64,000 nucleotides of DNA, from the NCBI GenBank assembly GCA_030220185.1, contig JASPKZ010007303.1, forward strand, positions 1,240,001 through 1,304,000, written 5' to 3'. A program made the translations under genes and the position numbers. Below, piece by piece: positions 31,441 through 41,117 of the stretch. Numbering within the stretch: the stretch's first letter is position 1; every line of letters starts with the position of its first letter. Origin of the DNA: Diploptera punctata. Lineage: Eukaryota; Arthropoda; Insecta; Blattodea; Blaberidae. Below the pieces are notes generated by a model. It was given only the letters and a program-made list of their open reading frames with translations. It was not told the DNA's origin and did not search any database.

Positions 31441-31614
31441 TTGTAATTTAATGATGTTGCAGTTAGAACTCTGACAAGCAATTGCTTCAACTATAATTCT
31501 TGTCTAATGTAGAGGACATTGACGTAGTTTTTCAATACAATTTTGGGAGTTTGCTGTGAGCGAAATTATAAATTTATGATGAGATTCCTATAGTTACGAC
31601 TACATAAATAATGT

Positions 31615-32595
31615 CTTCTTCTTCTTCTTCTTCCTTTCATGTGATAGACCTAGTGCTCTGTTACGGTCTCAATCCAACGTTTGAAGGATCTGCCCAAAGA
31701 TCTCATGCCTGGTGGCTGGTAATTTAAGATCTGACGTGGTATTCTTGTTCTGCTCATTCTTCTTATGTGAGATGTCCAGTTGTTTCTGTATTTTTGTACA
31801 TATTCCATGACTGATTCTGTTTGCAATTCTTTGAGAATCTCAGAATTCCTTTTATAGTCTCTTGAGTAGCCTGCAGTACGTCTCATAAATTTCATTTCTG
31901 CCGCAGTTAGTCTTTGTTCATCTACACTGTGAATTCTCCAGTCCTCACTGCCATAACATAATATGGGTCTGGCCAGTGTTTTATAAATTCTAGTTCGCGT
32001 GTGTTGCTGTACTGTGTCTGGCTTGAAAATATTATTTATAATTCCTGTTACTCTTCTTCTTCTTCACTTCCTGGCTTAGGCAAGAGTTGCCTGTTCCGTC
32101 TTCACTAATAGATCTAAGACCATCTCTTCCGAGGACGTCCGACATCTCTTCTTCCTCTTGGAAAATAATGGAAGATTTTATAATTCCTGTTACTCTGTTA
32201 AATTTTATAACTTTTTGACTAAAATCTTTTTTCCTCTTCGTATGTAACTTGGTATCCGAGATAGTTAAATGTGTTGGTTTGTTCTAATATTTTATTATTA
32301 ATAACAATTTTACTGCGAACTGGGTCTTTTGCTAGGAAAGCCATGACTTTATATTTTTCTGTTGAGATTTCCATGTTGTAGTTTATTGCAATTTGGTAAA
32401 AAAGAGTGGACTGAACGTTGTAGGTTATCTTCTGAATTCGCTATAAACACAATGTCATCTGCAAATAGTGTCAAAATTATATAATCTATTACGTGGTATA
32501 CTGCCATGTGGTTGTAGTCTCCATTCTTTAATAATTGAGTTCATGTATATTATGAAGAGCATTGGTGAAAAGACCACCAATTTACATAAATGTGT
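31615..32595 (-). pseudogene. LINE reverse transcriptase C-terminal half, interrupted
   Basis: Minus-strand blocks run from a palm-side DDIVFIANSEDNLQ-like region (about 32440), KVMAFLAKDPVRSKI and TFNYLGYQVTYEEEK through RTRIYKTLARPILCYGSEDW, then MKFMRRTAGYSRDYKRNSEI to PPGMRSLGRSFKRWIE (31650-31895). The copy is 5'-truncated and frameshifted, and a 122-bp retro-insert splits it at 32055-32176. The tail is a GAAG-type repeat at 31616-31634. Confidence 0.75.
32055..32176 (-). mobile_element. 122-bp LINE tail insertion with 20-bp TSD
   Basis: It consists only of a LINE 3' end (minus strand GGAACAGGCAACTCTTGCC, AAGCCAGGAAGTGAAGAAG). A duplicated stretch beginning TTTATAATTCCTG and ending GTTACTCT lies at 32035-32054 and 32177-32196, matching over 20 bp. 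Confidence 0.85.
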
Positions 32596-32743
32596 AAAAC
32601 ATTAATTTTCGATCCGGTGCCTCAACCCTGAAAATTAGTTCAGTTGCAAATTCTACATTAGATACTCGAGGCACTTCCTTGTTGGAATTATATGTGCAAC
32701 TTCATTAAATTACAATATCATAATTAAATATGAATGAATTTAC

Positions 32744-32849
32744 CTAGAGAAATGCATTGTAGAGCTGCTCGCAGTCCAGGTGCAGTTCCCCGGCCGCCTC
32801 TGCAATCACGTAGTCTTGTAGTTCTTCGTCATACGGGGATTTGCTGGGC
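32744..32849 (-). CDS. DM4/DM12 gene, last coding exon
   Basis: 106 bp, acceptor CATTTTTAG. It encodes PSKSPYDEELQDYVIAEAAG and ELHLDCEQLYNAFL, then TAG. The stop is followed directly by GTAAAT, so TAG|GTAAAT is also a fair splice donor. I found no AATAAA in the roughly 150 bp before the next LINE, so a 3' UTR intron is possible. Confidence 0.85.
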
Positions 32850-35100
32850 CTAAAAATGATAATGCATTATTTAACTTAATTTTATTTAATATATATGTAT
32901 TAATAAGTTGGTTATTTGACTGACATTTCTTGATTTGTATGCAGCCCTAGGTTTCGTCGCTTCTGCGAGACATTGTTCGATGCTTCCAACTGTAGTTTTG
33001 CGGTTGTCCATCCTGTGAGTTGATTTCTGTTCCATGTGCTGGGCTGACCGATAAATTTACAAATAAATTTTTTTTTCTCCGGAAATTTCAAAATTCATGA
33101 TTTTCTTTCTATTCTTGCAGATGTAAATTTTCTCCCAAATTGTGAGTTCCTTAGATTTTTCTAACTGTTTTAGTAATTTGGACTCAGAAAAACACAGAAT
33201 TGAAACTAAGGCCAAATTACTAAAACAATTAGAAAAATCTAAGAAACTCACAATATGGGAGAAAATTTACATCTGCAAGAATAAAAAGAAAACCACGAAT
33301 TTTGAAATTCCCTGAGAAAAAAAAATGTTTTGGAAGTTCATCGGTCAGCCAGCAGAGGGAGCAGAAATGGACTCACAGGACGGACAACCTCAAAACGACA
33401 GTTGGAAACATCGACAATGTCGCGCAAAAGCGACGAAACATGGTCTGCATAAAAAACAAGAATTATGAAGTGATTCAAAATAACCAACTCATTAATGATT
33501 ACTTTATTTTGTTATTGTATATATGCATCTTAATGAAAACATGTTTTATTTTTTTCCAAGCAACTCAGGTCTTACACGGACATGAGCTGTAGGTACCCAA
33601 ACTCCTCACGATGGTGGGTGGGTATTGGTCGAAATTCCATGAGAAATTTTATCCCCCGTGAGGACTTGAACCAGCGCAAGTCCCATTGATCTGGAGGACT
33701 GCAGCAAGGCCTCATGCCTTAAACCGCAGGCTAAGGAGAGGGACTTATATCTATCTTACAGATGAGGAAACTTGGCTCAAATAGGGATCGAACCTGGAGC
33801 TACTGTTTACGAGACATTAGAATTATAAATAAATTATATAATTTATATATAATTATTCGTTGATTCCATAGAAAACAAACCCTGTTGAAATATACCTTTT
33901 TACCCAAATTATTTTTGATAACTTATATACAACACCATCTGCCATCAGTTTCAGTTAAAAAGCAGAAGATGAAACATTGTTTTCGAAAGGCCTCCATATT
34001 AGAATAATTTGAAGAAGTCTAATAACTTAGTTGAGGACGACTGACTTACCAGGTAAAAAATTATACAATTAACAACTTATTTTTATAATAAATACATTTT
34101 ACTTACGTCATCAATTCGAAGACGTCCATTGCGGTTTCACTAGGGTGAACAGGAGGGTTGCTGTGTATGTTGCAGATGAACTGCAATAACCACCCCTTCC
34201 CGACTCCATTTTTCTCCAAAATGTCTTCTAATATGCTGTACAATACTTTCCTTAAAAGGAAAACACACAAATTGCAAACATATAATGAGGCAGAGGGCAC
34301 AATACAAAACATACAAAATTCCCTAATTATTATTAAGTGTATATTTTATTAAAATATAAAATTATGGAATATTCACCTGAAAGGTCTGTCTCCCCAACTT
34401 AATTAATTATTTAACTGTAGCGCTTTCGGGATTTGTCCCATAATGGGCAGGATTCAAAACTGGTGTTTCACTGAAGATCTGGTATAGGGGGTTACATATA
34501 TTGGGTTTGTTTTCGTCTATCAGATTGTCGATGTTGTGAGCTGCTTTCATGATTTTCATTTCTTCGAGTACGTTTATCTTCGCTGGATTATTTTCTCTGT
34601 GCATTGCTGTTAGGGTGTTTTCAATATTTAACATGCGATGTCCTTCATGGATAACGTGTTTTGCATAGCTTGATTTTCCTTCGGCGTGAATAAAGTCTCG
34701 AAAATGTTCTTTAAATCTGATGTTATAACTTCTGTTTGTTCTTCCTATATAAAATTTGTTGCAGTCCTTACATGTCAATTTATATACTCCTTTGCTGTTG
34801 AAAATGTTATTTTCTTCAATGTTATTGTTTATTATGATGTTTAACACAAAATAATACGGACCTTTCAGGTGAATATTCCATAATTTTATATTTTAATTTT
34901 GAATAATACCTCAACGGAAGACATCATGAATCTTATAAAAGTTGTATATTTTATTATATAATGCATTTCTATATGTGAAGATATATTTAGTGTTATTTAT
35001 ATTTACTTCCAGCACAAATTTATTTGTGTTACTCAATAGAGTGTGCGTGTTGGTCCTTAGTATGTCCTCGCTATCAATAATAATAATGATGATGATGATG

Positions 35101-35144
<44 letters not shown>

Positions 35145-38100
35145 TACAAAATCAACATAAACTAACAGCTTATTTATACCATTGAGTTGATGGCATTTTC
35201 TACTAGAAATTGAATAGTAGAGGAGATTATGAATTTCAAAAGTATATTTTTATTACATAAAACTTTCCTCATTAGAGGATTGCCTCAAGGACAAAGTGAT
35301 ACAGACAATTAATTTTTGTAATTGATGAAATACATTTTGTAAATACATTTAAAAAAATTCAACTTGTAGGCCTAATTGAAGTATACATACTATAAAGTAA
35401 TTTTGTAAATATGGTTTCTTAAAATTGAAATTGATCCTCTAATGGCAGCGATGGCAATTCTAGAAAGATACATCCTGCCCAAATCTAAGGAATTCCAAAA
35501 TTTGGCTAAGAATCCTGGTATAGTACCTCTTGCCCCGATCATCAATCCTGTGACAGTTATACTATCTAGTTGGTATTTATCTTTGTTGAAAACTAGTTGA
35601 ATGCAGGCTTTCACGGCCGGTAATCATAATGTTGTGTGATTCCGGGTTCTGTGGCCGTGGTCCATAGTTGGTGTTGATACCAGACGTTTCGCCCTCAACT
35701 GCGGAGGGCATCTTCAGTGGCGAGTGCTTCTAGGCGTGTTTCCTGGTCGGAAGATCTACTTAGAGTGAGCTCTGCTGACGTTGTGGACGTTGTATTGATA
35801 CTAGTGGTGGGAGCAGGGTGAGTGAGCGTGGCTCTTGCTGATTGGCTAATGGTCGTCTCCTTGTTGTCCCTAGTGTTGATGCATTTATTTTCTAGTGTAT
35901 GGTACCAGGCCTTAGGCAATTTGATACCTTCCTCTTTTCTGTTAATATTTTCTTTATGCTTGTATATTTCTATAGCCTCTCGGTATAATCTAGGGAAATA
36001 GTAGGAAGTTGTGGCTAAAACTTGTGTATCATCGATAGAATCTGGTGTCCATTCATAATGGCATGTTCTGCTACAGCCGATTTATCCATTTCTCCTTGTC
36101 TGCAGTTTCTTTTATGTTCAGATAAACGGGTGGCTATACTTCTTTTCGTGGTCCCTATGTATGGTTTACCACACGAACAAGGAAGTCGATATACGCCGCA
36201 AGTGGAGAGAGGTGGCCGAGGATCCTTAGCTGAGCGAAGGCAGTCTTCTATTTTTCTTGTAGGTCTGTAAACTGTTTTTATGTTGTATTTTCGTAGGAGT
36301 TTTCCGATACGATCTGTGACTCTTTGTACATATGGTAAGTAGGCTATGCTGGTTGAGGGCGTGTTATCCATTCTGACGTGCTGTCTTCGTGGATGTATGG
36401 TTTGTCTTATTCCTTGGATGTGTAGCCATTTTTCTGGAAACAATTGAACAGATGGTGTTGTTCTTGTTTAAGGTGTTGTGGTTGGCATAACTTAGTCGCT
36501 CTGTCGAACAGTGTCTTAATGACACCTCGCTTTTGTCTTGGATGGTGGTTAGAGTCTTTGTGCAGATATCGGTCTGTGTGTGTAGGTTTTCTGTAAACTG
36601 TATGTTGAATTTCCCCATTGCCAGTCCTTATTATTTGAACATCCAGGAAAGGAAGTCTTCCATTATCTTCTTTTTCCATAGTGAACTGTATTTTGTTGTG
36701 TCTGCTGTTAAGGTGTTGAAGGAAACGTTCCAATTCTTCACTGCCATGTCTCCATACTACGAATGTGTCATCAACATAGCGAAACCAATGTTCTGGAGAC
36801 TTGGGAGCTGTTTTTAGTGCTTCTGTTTCGAATTTCTCCATGAAAAAGTTCGCTACTACTGGGCTTAGAGGACTGCCCATGGCTACTCCGTCGGTCTGTT
36901 TCATAGTAGCTGTTGTTCCATTGGAAGTAAGTAGTAGTTAGTACATGCCTGAATAAATTGGATATTTCTTCTGTGAAAATCTGTCTAATGTAGTCCATGG
37001 TCTCATTTACTGGCACCATGGTGAAAAGGGAAACCACATCGAAGCTAACCAGTATATCTTGAGATGTTACGTTTATATTCCGTAGTCTCTCAATGTCTCT
37101 CGACACATTTCATTGAGAGACTTACGGAATATAAACGTAACATCTCAAGATATACTGGTTAGCTTCGATGTGGTTTCCCTTTTCACCATGGTGCCAGTAA
37201 ATGAGACCATGGACTACATTAGACAGATTTTCACAGAAGAAATATCCAATTTATTCAGGCATGTACTAACTACTACTTACTTCCAATGGAACAACAGCTA
37301 CTATGAACAGACCGACGGAGTAGCCATGGGCAGTCCTCTAAGCCCAGTAGTAGCGAACTTTTTCATGGAGAAATTCGAAACAGAAGCACTAAAAACAGCT
37401 CCCAAGTCTCCAGAACATTGGTTTCGCTATGTTGATGACACATTCGTAGTATGGAGACATGGCAGTGAAGAATTGGAACGTTTCCTTCAACACCTTAACA
37501 GCAGACACAACAAAATACAGTTCACTATGGAAAAAGAAGATAATGGAAGACTTCCTTTCCTGGATGTTCAAATAATAAGGACTGGCAATGGGGAAATTCA
37601 ACATACAGTTTACAGAAAACTACACACACAGACCGATATCTGCACAAGACTCTAACCACCATCCAAGACAAAGCGAGGTGTCATTAAGACACTGTTCGAC
37701 AGAGCGACTAAGTTATGCCAACCACAACACCTAAACAAGAACAACACCATCTGTTCAATTGTTTCCAGAAAAATGGCTACACATCCAAGGAAATAAGACA
37801 AACCATACATCCACGAAGACAGCACGTCAGAATGGATAACACGCCCTCAACCAGCATAGCCTACTTACCATATGTACAAAGAGTCACAGATCGTATCGGA
37901 AAACTCCTACGAAAAATACAACATAAAAACAGTTTACAGACCTACAAGAAAAATAGAAGACTGCCTTCGCTCAGCTAAGGATCCTCGGCCACCTCTCTCC
38001 ACTTGCGGCGTATATCGACTTCCTTGTTCGTGTGGTAAACCATACATAGGGACCACGAAAAGAAGTATAGCCACCCGTTTATCTGAACATAAAAGAAACT

Positions 38101-40466
38101 GCAGACAAGGAGAAATGGATAAATCGGCTGTAGCAGAACATGCCATTATGAATGGACACCAGATTCTATTCGATGATACACAAGTTTTAGCCACAACTTC
38201 CTATTTCCCTAGATTATACCGAGAGGCTATAGAAATATACAAGCATAAAGAAAATATTAACAGAAAAGAGGAAGGTATCAAATTGCCTAAGGCCTGGTAC
38301 CATACACTAGAAAATAAATGCATCAACACTAGGGACAACAAGGAGACGACCATTAGCCAATCAGCAAGAGCCACGCTCACTCACCCTGCTCCCACCACTA
38401 GTATCAATACAACGTCCACAACGTCAGCAGAGCTCACTCTAAGTAGATCTTCCGACCAGGAAACACGCCTAGAAGCACTCGCCACTGAAGATGCCCTCCG
38501 CAGTTGAGGGCGAAACGTCTGGTATCAACACCAACTATGGACCACGGCCACAGAACCCGGAATCACACAACATTTGTTGAAAACTGTTTGATTACTCTGT
38601 GTGTCATTTAGACACATACAACTTGTTAAATGTTTTAAATATTATTAATGAACTAACCTGTTTCCTTCATATTGTTGAAGATTTGGTATGATTCTAGTTG
38701 CCTTCATGAAAGTGGTTATCGCTTCGAAGATCTCCTTTTGCATAGAACTAGGTACCGGTAGAGATTTCCTCTGCTGGATTCCGGCCATGCTACTATCTGA
38801 AAATTATATTTAAATTAATTAAAGTTGCATCTCTTTAGGGTTAATAAATTCTATCTTGAAGCCATAGTTAGTCCAAAAGCATTCTAGACTGAAAGTGTAT
38901 AAAACACTGGCTCTTCCAACTCTTTTGTATGGTAGCGAAGTATGGACGTTGAAACAGAAGGATATACAGAGACTTAGATCTGCTGAAATGAGATATCTTC
39001 GGAGGACTGCAGGATACACACTACTAGATCACAAAAAAAATGAAGACATCTTGGAAGAATTACACATGGAATCTTTAGAAAACAAAATTTCTGATTATAA
39101 GTCAAGATGGATGCAACATATTCATCGAATGGAAGATCACAGAATACCCAAACAAATGTTAAGATATCAACCTGCAGGAAGAAGACTTTTGAATGGTGTT
39201 TCTCTTGAAGCCGAAACAGATCAACAAATGGCCTAAATTCGTGAATGTACTATGATGATGATGAAAGTTGCATCTCGCCTAATTCTATAATTGTTCAGTA
39301 ATTTTTATATGCCAGAATTAATTTTATGTCTTGAAACTGACTCCTTAATTTATATATTTTGTTTACCATCTTCCTTTAACTAAAACTTTGTATTGTATAG
39401 TTTCTATACTTTTAAACTTTTATATTCTTGTCAATACTTTAAAATTTACAATGTTATTGTAACAGCCCTTGCTTTTATTATAATTTTCTTTATAGTTATA
39501 CCAATTTTAGTACATTTATTTGTTAATAACATTTATTACTTACTTACTCACTGGCACTATCGAACCCGTAGGTTCATGGCCGCGCGGACATAAGCTCTCC
39601 ATACATCCCTATCCCGAGCCAATGCCTTCCAATCATTTCCTGTATAATCCACCTCCCTCAAATCATAGTTAATGTTGTTCTCCCACCTCATTCTTGGTCT
39701 ACCAACTGGACGTTTTCCTTCTGGCTTTCCTACAAGAAGTTTCCATGCACGTCTTTCATTCCCCATACGCGCAACATGTCCTGCCCATCGCAGTCTACGG
39801 GACTTAACTGTTCTTATTATATCTGGCTTCCTATAAAGACCTTGTAGTTCATTGTTATGTAGTCTTCTCCATTCACCTGTCTGTTCATCTCTCTTTGGTC
39901 CAAAAATTTTCCTAAGAACTTTATTCTCAAATACTCGTAATCTCCTTTCCTCCCTTAAAGTAAGAGTCCATGTTTCGCACCCATATAATATAACTGGTAG
40001 AATAATAGTTTTATATATTTTCAGCTTAACGTTTTTTGAAAGGAGTTGGGACATCAAAAGCCTCTGCAATGCATAATAGCACGCATTTCCAGAATTGAGC
40101 CTATGTTTAATTTCTTTGTGCATCTCATTCCTATTTGTGATTACTGTTCCTAGGTATTTGAATTCAGCCACTTCCTCAAAATTTCCCTCATTTGTCATTA
40201 GCTGTCCATTTCCATTATATAATGTATTTCTACGTGTGACCATATATTTAGTTTTACTGATATTTACTTCCAGTCCTAATTTCTTAGTGTTACTCAATAT
40301 ATTTATTATTCTTAATTTTTTAAAAATTACCTTCAAGTGATCCAGGTCCTGTGTTTATAAATGTAGGAGTTCCAATCAAGGCATATGTATTTGGGCGAAC
40401 TTCTGATGCAGGTTGCGCAGAAATATAAGTTATAGAGATTAGAATGATGATTCCTGTTTTCATCAT
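32744..40466 (-). CDS. DM4/DM12-family secreted protein, four coding exons, apparently intact
   Basis: Joining 40331-40466, 38658-38796, 34107-34250 and 32744-32849 (minus strand) gives one open frame of 525 bp, 174 residues plus TAG. Every junction has AG acceptor and GT donor, and the phases agree (1, 2, 2). Residues 1-18 (MMKTGIIILISITYISA) form a signal peptide. Residues 20-90 form a variable linker, and about 92-174 resemble the insect DM4/DM12 domain (RKVLYSILEDILEKNGVGKG, ICNIHSNPP, YVIAEAAGELHLDCEQLYN). As I recall the family, a Cys precedes LL in the GxGxxCLL motif; here it is Trp112. Only Cys118 and Cys166 remain, so the usual disulphide set is reduced. Function of the family is unknown. 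The ATG chosen is the first after the exon-1 acceptor; a second ATG follows directly. Introns of 1.3-4.4 kb are filled with mobile DNA. Confidence 0.85.
32935..33455. repeat. Palindromic Penelope-like relic in the last intron
   Basis: The arms are about 32935-33180 and 33214-33455. TTTTCTCCC..TTGTGAGTT and TTTTTCTAA..TTTAGTAATTTGG blocks are mirrored. The plus arm reads AKLLKQLEKSKKLTIWEKIY as a short open stretch. Hammerhead-like cores occur near 32941-32985 (minus) and 33410-33445 (plus, GACAATG, GTCGC/GCGAC stem, GAAAC). Class is inferred from those cores and the palindromic habit. Confidence 0.5.
33580..33755 (-). repeat. SINE family 2, head and proximal body
   Basis: On the minus strand: GTCCCTCTCCTTAGCCTGCGG, GGTTTAAGGC (decayed A box), GCGCTGGTTCAAGTCCTCACG (B box) and TTTCGACCAATACCCACCC. 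The distal body is missing. It lies in the last intron of the DM4/DM12 gene. Confidence 0.7.
33890..34080 (+). repeat. Penelope-like terminal fragment
   Basis: GCAGAAGATGAAACATTG, TTTTCGAAAGGCC and TTGAGGACGACTGACTTACC follow the order of Penelope ends at 30675-30780 and 26370-26440. A hammerhead-like core is at 33963-33992. Confidence 0.5.
34107..34250 (-). CDS. DM4/DM12 gene, third coding exon
   Basis: 144 bp, acceptor CCTTTTAAG, donor GTAAGT. It encodes the core KVLYSILEDILEKNGVGKGW, LLQFICNIHSN, PPVHPSETAMDVFELM. Confidence 0.88.
34345..34945 (-). mobile_element. Penelope-like element, truncated, with inverted ends
   Basis: AAAATATAAAATTATGGAATA and TTCACCTGAAAGGTC (left) recur inverted at 34855-34905. 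Between them lies the GIY-YIG domain. The right flank CCTCAACGGAAGACATCATG resembles the ends at 350-365 and 46245. It sits in intron 2 of the DM4/DM12 gene. Confidence 0.75.
34407..34847 (-). pseudogene. GIY-YIG nuclease domain of a Penelope-like element
   Basis: The 146-residue frame reads GVYKLTCKDCNKFYIGRTNR (GVY...YIG motif with following Arg), YNIRFKEHFRDFIH, YAKHVIHEGHRM and HRENNPAKINVLEEMKI. In Penelope-like elements this endonuclease follows the reverse transcriptase and nicks the target. The reverse transcriptase is missing, so it is a 5'-truncated copy. The domain itself is open and well kept. The hammerhead-like core at 34420-34450 overlaps its last codons. Confidence 0.82.
34948..35255 (-). 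pseudogene. RTE-like LINE scrap with ATA expansion
   Basis: Antisense blocks ATATAATGCATTTCTATATGTG, TTACTTCCAGCACAAATTT, GTGTTACTCAATAGAGTGTG and CATAAACTAACAGCTTATT match the ADSEE..LLSNTKKLGLEVN coding region of the copy at 42253-42954. An ATA/ATG microsatellite (35085-35150) has grown inside it. Confidence 0.7.
35085..35150. repeat. ATG/ATA trinucleotide microsatellite
   Basis: ATGATGATG runs into about 16 ATA units. Confidence 0.9.
35390..35594 (-). pseudogene. LINE C-terminal fragment that hosts the Penelope dimer
   Basis: The minus frame reads VFNKDKYQLDSITVTGLMIG, ARGTIPGFLAKFWNSLDLGR and MYLSRIAIAAIRGSISILRN. I recognise this as the end of an R2-like or related non-LTR protein family. 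The frame resumes on the far side of the Penelope insertion (38573-38635, SNQTVFNK region), so the dimer landed in an older LINE relic. Confidence 0.6.
35680..35720 (-). ncRNA. Hammerhead-like core, minus arm of the dimer
   Basis: It is the mirror of 38482-38522 with the same core, stem and GAAACGUC. Confidence 0.5.
35697..37106 (-). pseudogene. Penelope-like reverse transcriptase plus GIY-YIG protein, minus arm
   Basis: Read in pieces: FDVVSLFTMVPVNETMDYIR, a one-base gain after NNSYYE, then GVAMGSPLSPVVANFFMEKF, RYVDDTFVVW (catalytic YVDD), GRLPFLDVQIIR, further shifts, STCGVYRLPCSCGKPYIGTT (GIY-YIG core), LSEHKRNCRQG, AEHAIMNGHQI and LPKAWYHTLENKCI to the C-terminus EDALRS. The first fingers motifs are missing through 5' truncation. 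All shifts seen fall in short homopolymers. Confidence 0.82.
37107..38507 (+). pseudogene. Penelope-like reverse transcriptase plus GIY-YIG protein, plus arm
   Basis: The 180-residue stretch 37113-37655 runs from NINVTSQDILVSFDVVSLFT through QTDGVAMGSPLSPVVAN, RYVDDTFVVWRHGSEELERF to HTVYRK. Three short shifts follow, then 37872-38507 holds TCGVYRLPCSCGKPYIGTTK, SIATRLSEHKRNCRQGEMDK and LPKAWYHTLENKCI to the stop TGA at 38505. Here the NNSYYEQTDG junction is intact, unlike the minus arm. The two arms carry different indels, so each copy covers the other's breaks. Confidence 0.85.
38482..38522 (+). ncRNA. Hammerhead-like core, plus arm of the dimer
   Basis: The order is CCA (stem I), CUGAAGA (core, allowed variant at position 7), U, GCCCUC/GAGGGC (six-pair stem II, 7-nt loop), GAAA, ACGU (two-pair palindromic stem III), cleavage-type C at 38519, UGG (stem I). 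One extra U precedes stem II. The motif overlaps the last codons and the TGA of the Penelope ORF. Confidence 0.55.
38658..38796 (-). CDS. DM4/DM12 gene, second coding exon
   Basis: 139 bp, acceptor ATTTTCAG, donor GTTAGTT. It encodes SSMAGIQQRKSLPVPSSM, then EIFEAITTFMKATRIIPNL, a predicted amphipathic stretch before the domain. Confidence 0.85.
38834..39263 (+). pseudogene. LINE C-terminal fragment with 13-bp TSD, in intron 1
   Basis: AAAGTTGCATCTC occurs at 38821-38833 and 39264-39276. The insert encodes YKTLALPTLLYGSEVWTLKQ, DIQRLRSAEMRYLRRTAGYT, MESLENKISDYKSRWMQHIH and LRYQPAGRRLLNGVSLEAET, ending in an ATG repeat. Against 7464-7985 it lacks part of the RRRPGRLLKR block. It is 5'-truncated. 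Confidence 0.85.
39280..39534. other. Intronic AT-rich sequence
   Basis: Nothing recognised. Confidence 0.35.
39535..40330 (-). pseudogene. RTE-like LINE C-terminal region, best-kept frame
   Basis: The 259-residue open frame (39557-40336) reads LSNTKKLGLEVNISKTKYMV, EEVAEFKYLGTVITNRNEMH, LLSKNVKLKIYKTIILPVIL, YGCETWTLTLREERRLRVFE, KIFGPKRDEQTGEWRRLHNN, RRLRWAGHVARMGNERRAW, GKPEGKRPVGRPRMRWENN and DLREVDYTGNDWKALARDRD. It is truncated just after the palm domain. The 3' tail is a TAAG repeat (complement at 39536-39551). Its length without a stop suggests recent insertion. It lies in intron 1 of the DM4/DM12 gene, ending at the exon-1 donor. Confidence 0.85.
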
Positions 40467-40478
40467 TTTTGCAGTTAC
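40331..40478 (-). CDS. DM4/DM12 gene, first coding exon
   Basis: The acceptor is TTCTTACAG at 40479, followed by 12 untranslated bases and ATGATG at 40466-40461. It encodes the signal peptide and ends GGATCACTTGAAG before the donor GTAATTTTT. A LINE abuts the donor-side intron at once. Confidence 0.8.
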
Positions 40479-40532
40479 CTGTAAGAACAGTTACATATAT
40501 ATATATACTTTTATTATTAGTTAAACTCCGCC

Positions 40533-41117
40533 ATGGCCGGTCCCAAGCCCGGATGAGAAAGGAGGAGGGGGAGGAGTAACAACCTCGTTAAAAACCAGGG
40601 TTCAGTTGGCTCCGACTGATAGTACTCTGTAAGGGCCCCTAGCCAGGGTTAAGTCGAAGACCTCAACGGCAGAGTCGGCGAAGAAGGAGTCCTTCAACAC
40701 GGCGGATCTGGCGGAAGAGGCAACCCTATCTCTAAGGGATATCCTTACACAATTCCTAACCAACCACGGACGCTTCCGTACATATCTTCACAGGATCAAA
40801 AAGTCACCATCTCCCCTATGTAACTGCCCCGAAAGTCCACCACAGACAGCAATACATCTTCTGACAGAATGTTCACTGTACTCCAGAGACCGGCCTCCTG
40901 TTCTAACAACCCAAACTCTACCTCAGATACTACAGCACCACATCAACACCGTCACAGTGACGAACTTCATCACCAACATCTTCCGCTCACTTCAAGAATA
41001 AACTCTTGAACAATCAAACTACAGCAAAACAAAATGTAAATGTATGTAAATAACTGTAAATATCCCGTGATATGCCCATGGTAAAACACGGGTTGAAATA
41101 TAATGTAATAAAATTAA
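40533..41117 (+). pseudogene. Non-LTR element 3' end with zinc-knuckle and poly(A)
   Basis: From about 40720 the frame reads LSLRDILTQFLTNHGRFRTY, LHRIKKSPSPLCNCPESPPQ, TAIHLLTECSLYSRDRPPV and IFRSLQE to TAA at 40999. The HGRF.TYL.R.....S..C.C....QT..H.L.EC pattern is the post-RNase H zinc knuckle of Jockey/R1-type elements. An A-rich end lies at about 41107-41127. The segment 40533-40650 (GCCATGGCCGGTCCCAAGCC, AACCTCGTTAAAAACCAGGG) recurs inverted at 46650-46915. Confidence 0.7.

Larger units (their letters stand above)
35582..38585. mobile_element. Head-to-head inverted dimer of a Penelope-like element with 13-bp TSD
   Basis: Arms of about 1.47 kb (35628-37105 minus, 37108-38574 plus) are near-identical inverted copies meeting at their 5'-truncated ends with almost no spacer (ACATTTCAT). 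TTTGTTGAAAACT flanks the whole structure at 35582-35594 and 38573-38585. The left side has an extra 33 bp (AATGCAGGCTTTCACGGCC). The flanks differ outside the repeat, which argues against a fold-back read artefact. Confidence 0.85.

Noticed and set aside
34103..34312. 69-residue single-exon gene
   Set aside because: Its first part reads through an intron; only 34107-34250 is the third exon of the DM4/DM12 gene.
36015..38194. Antisense frames over the Penelope dimer (for example 36022-36270 plus, 37389-37604 minus)
   Set aside because: Shadows of the reverse transcriptase/GIY-YIG coding strand; the mirrored arms produce them twice.
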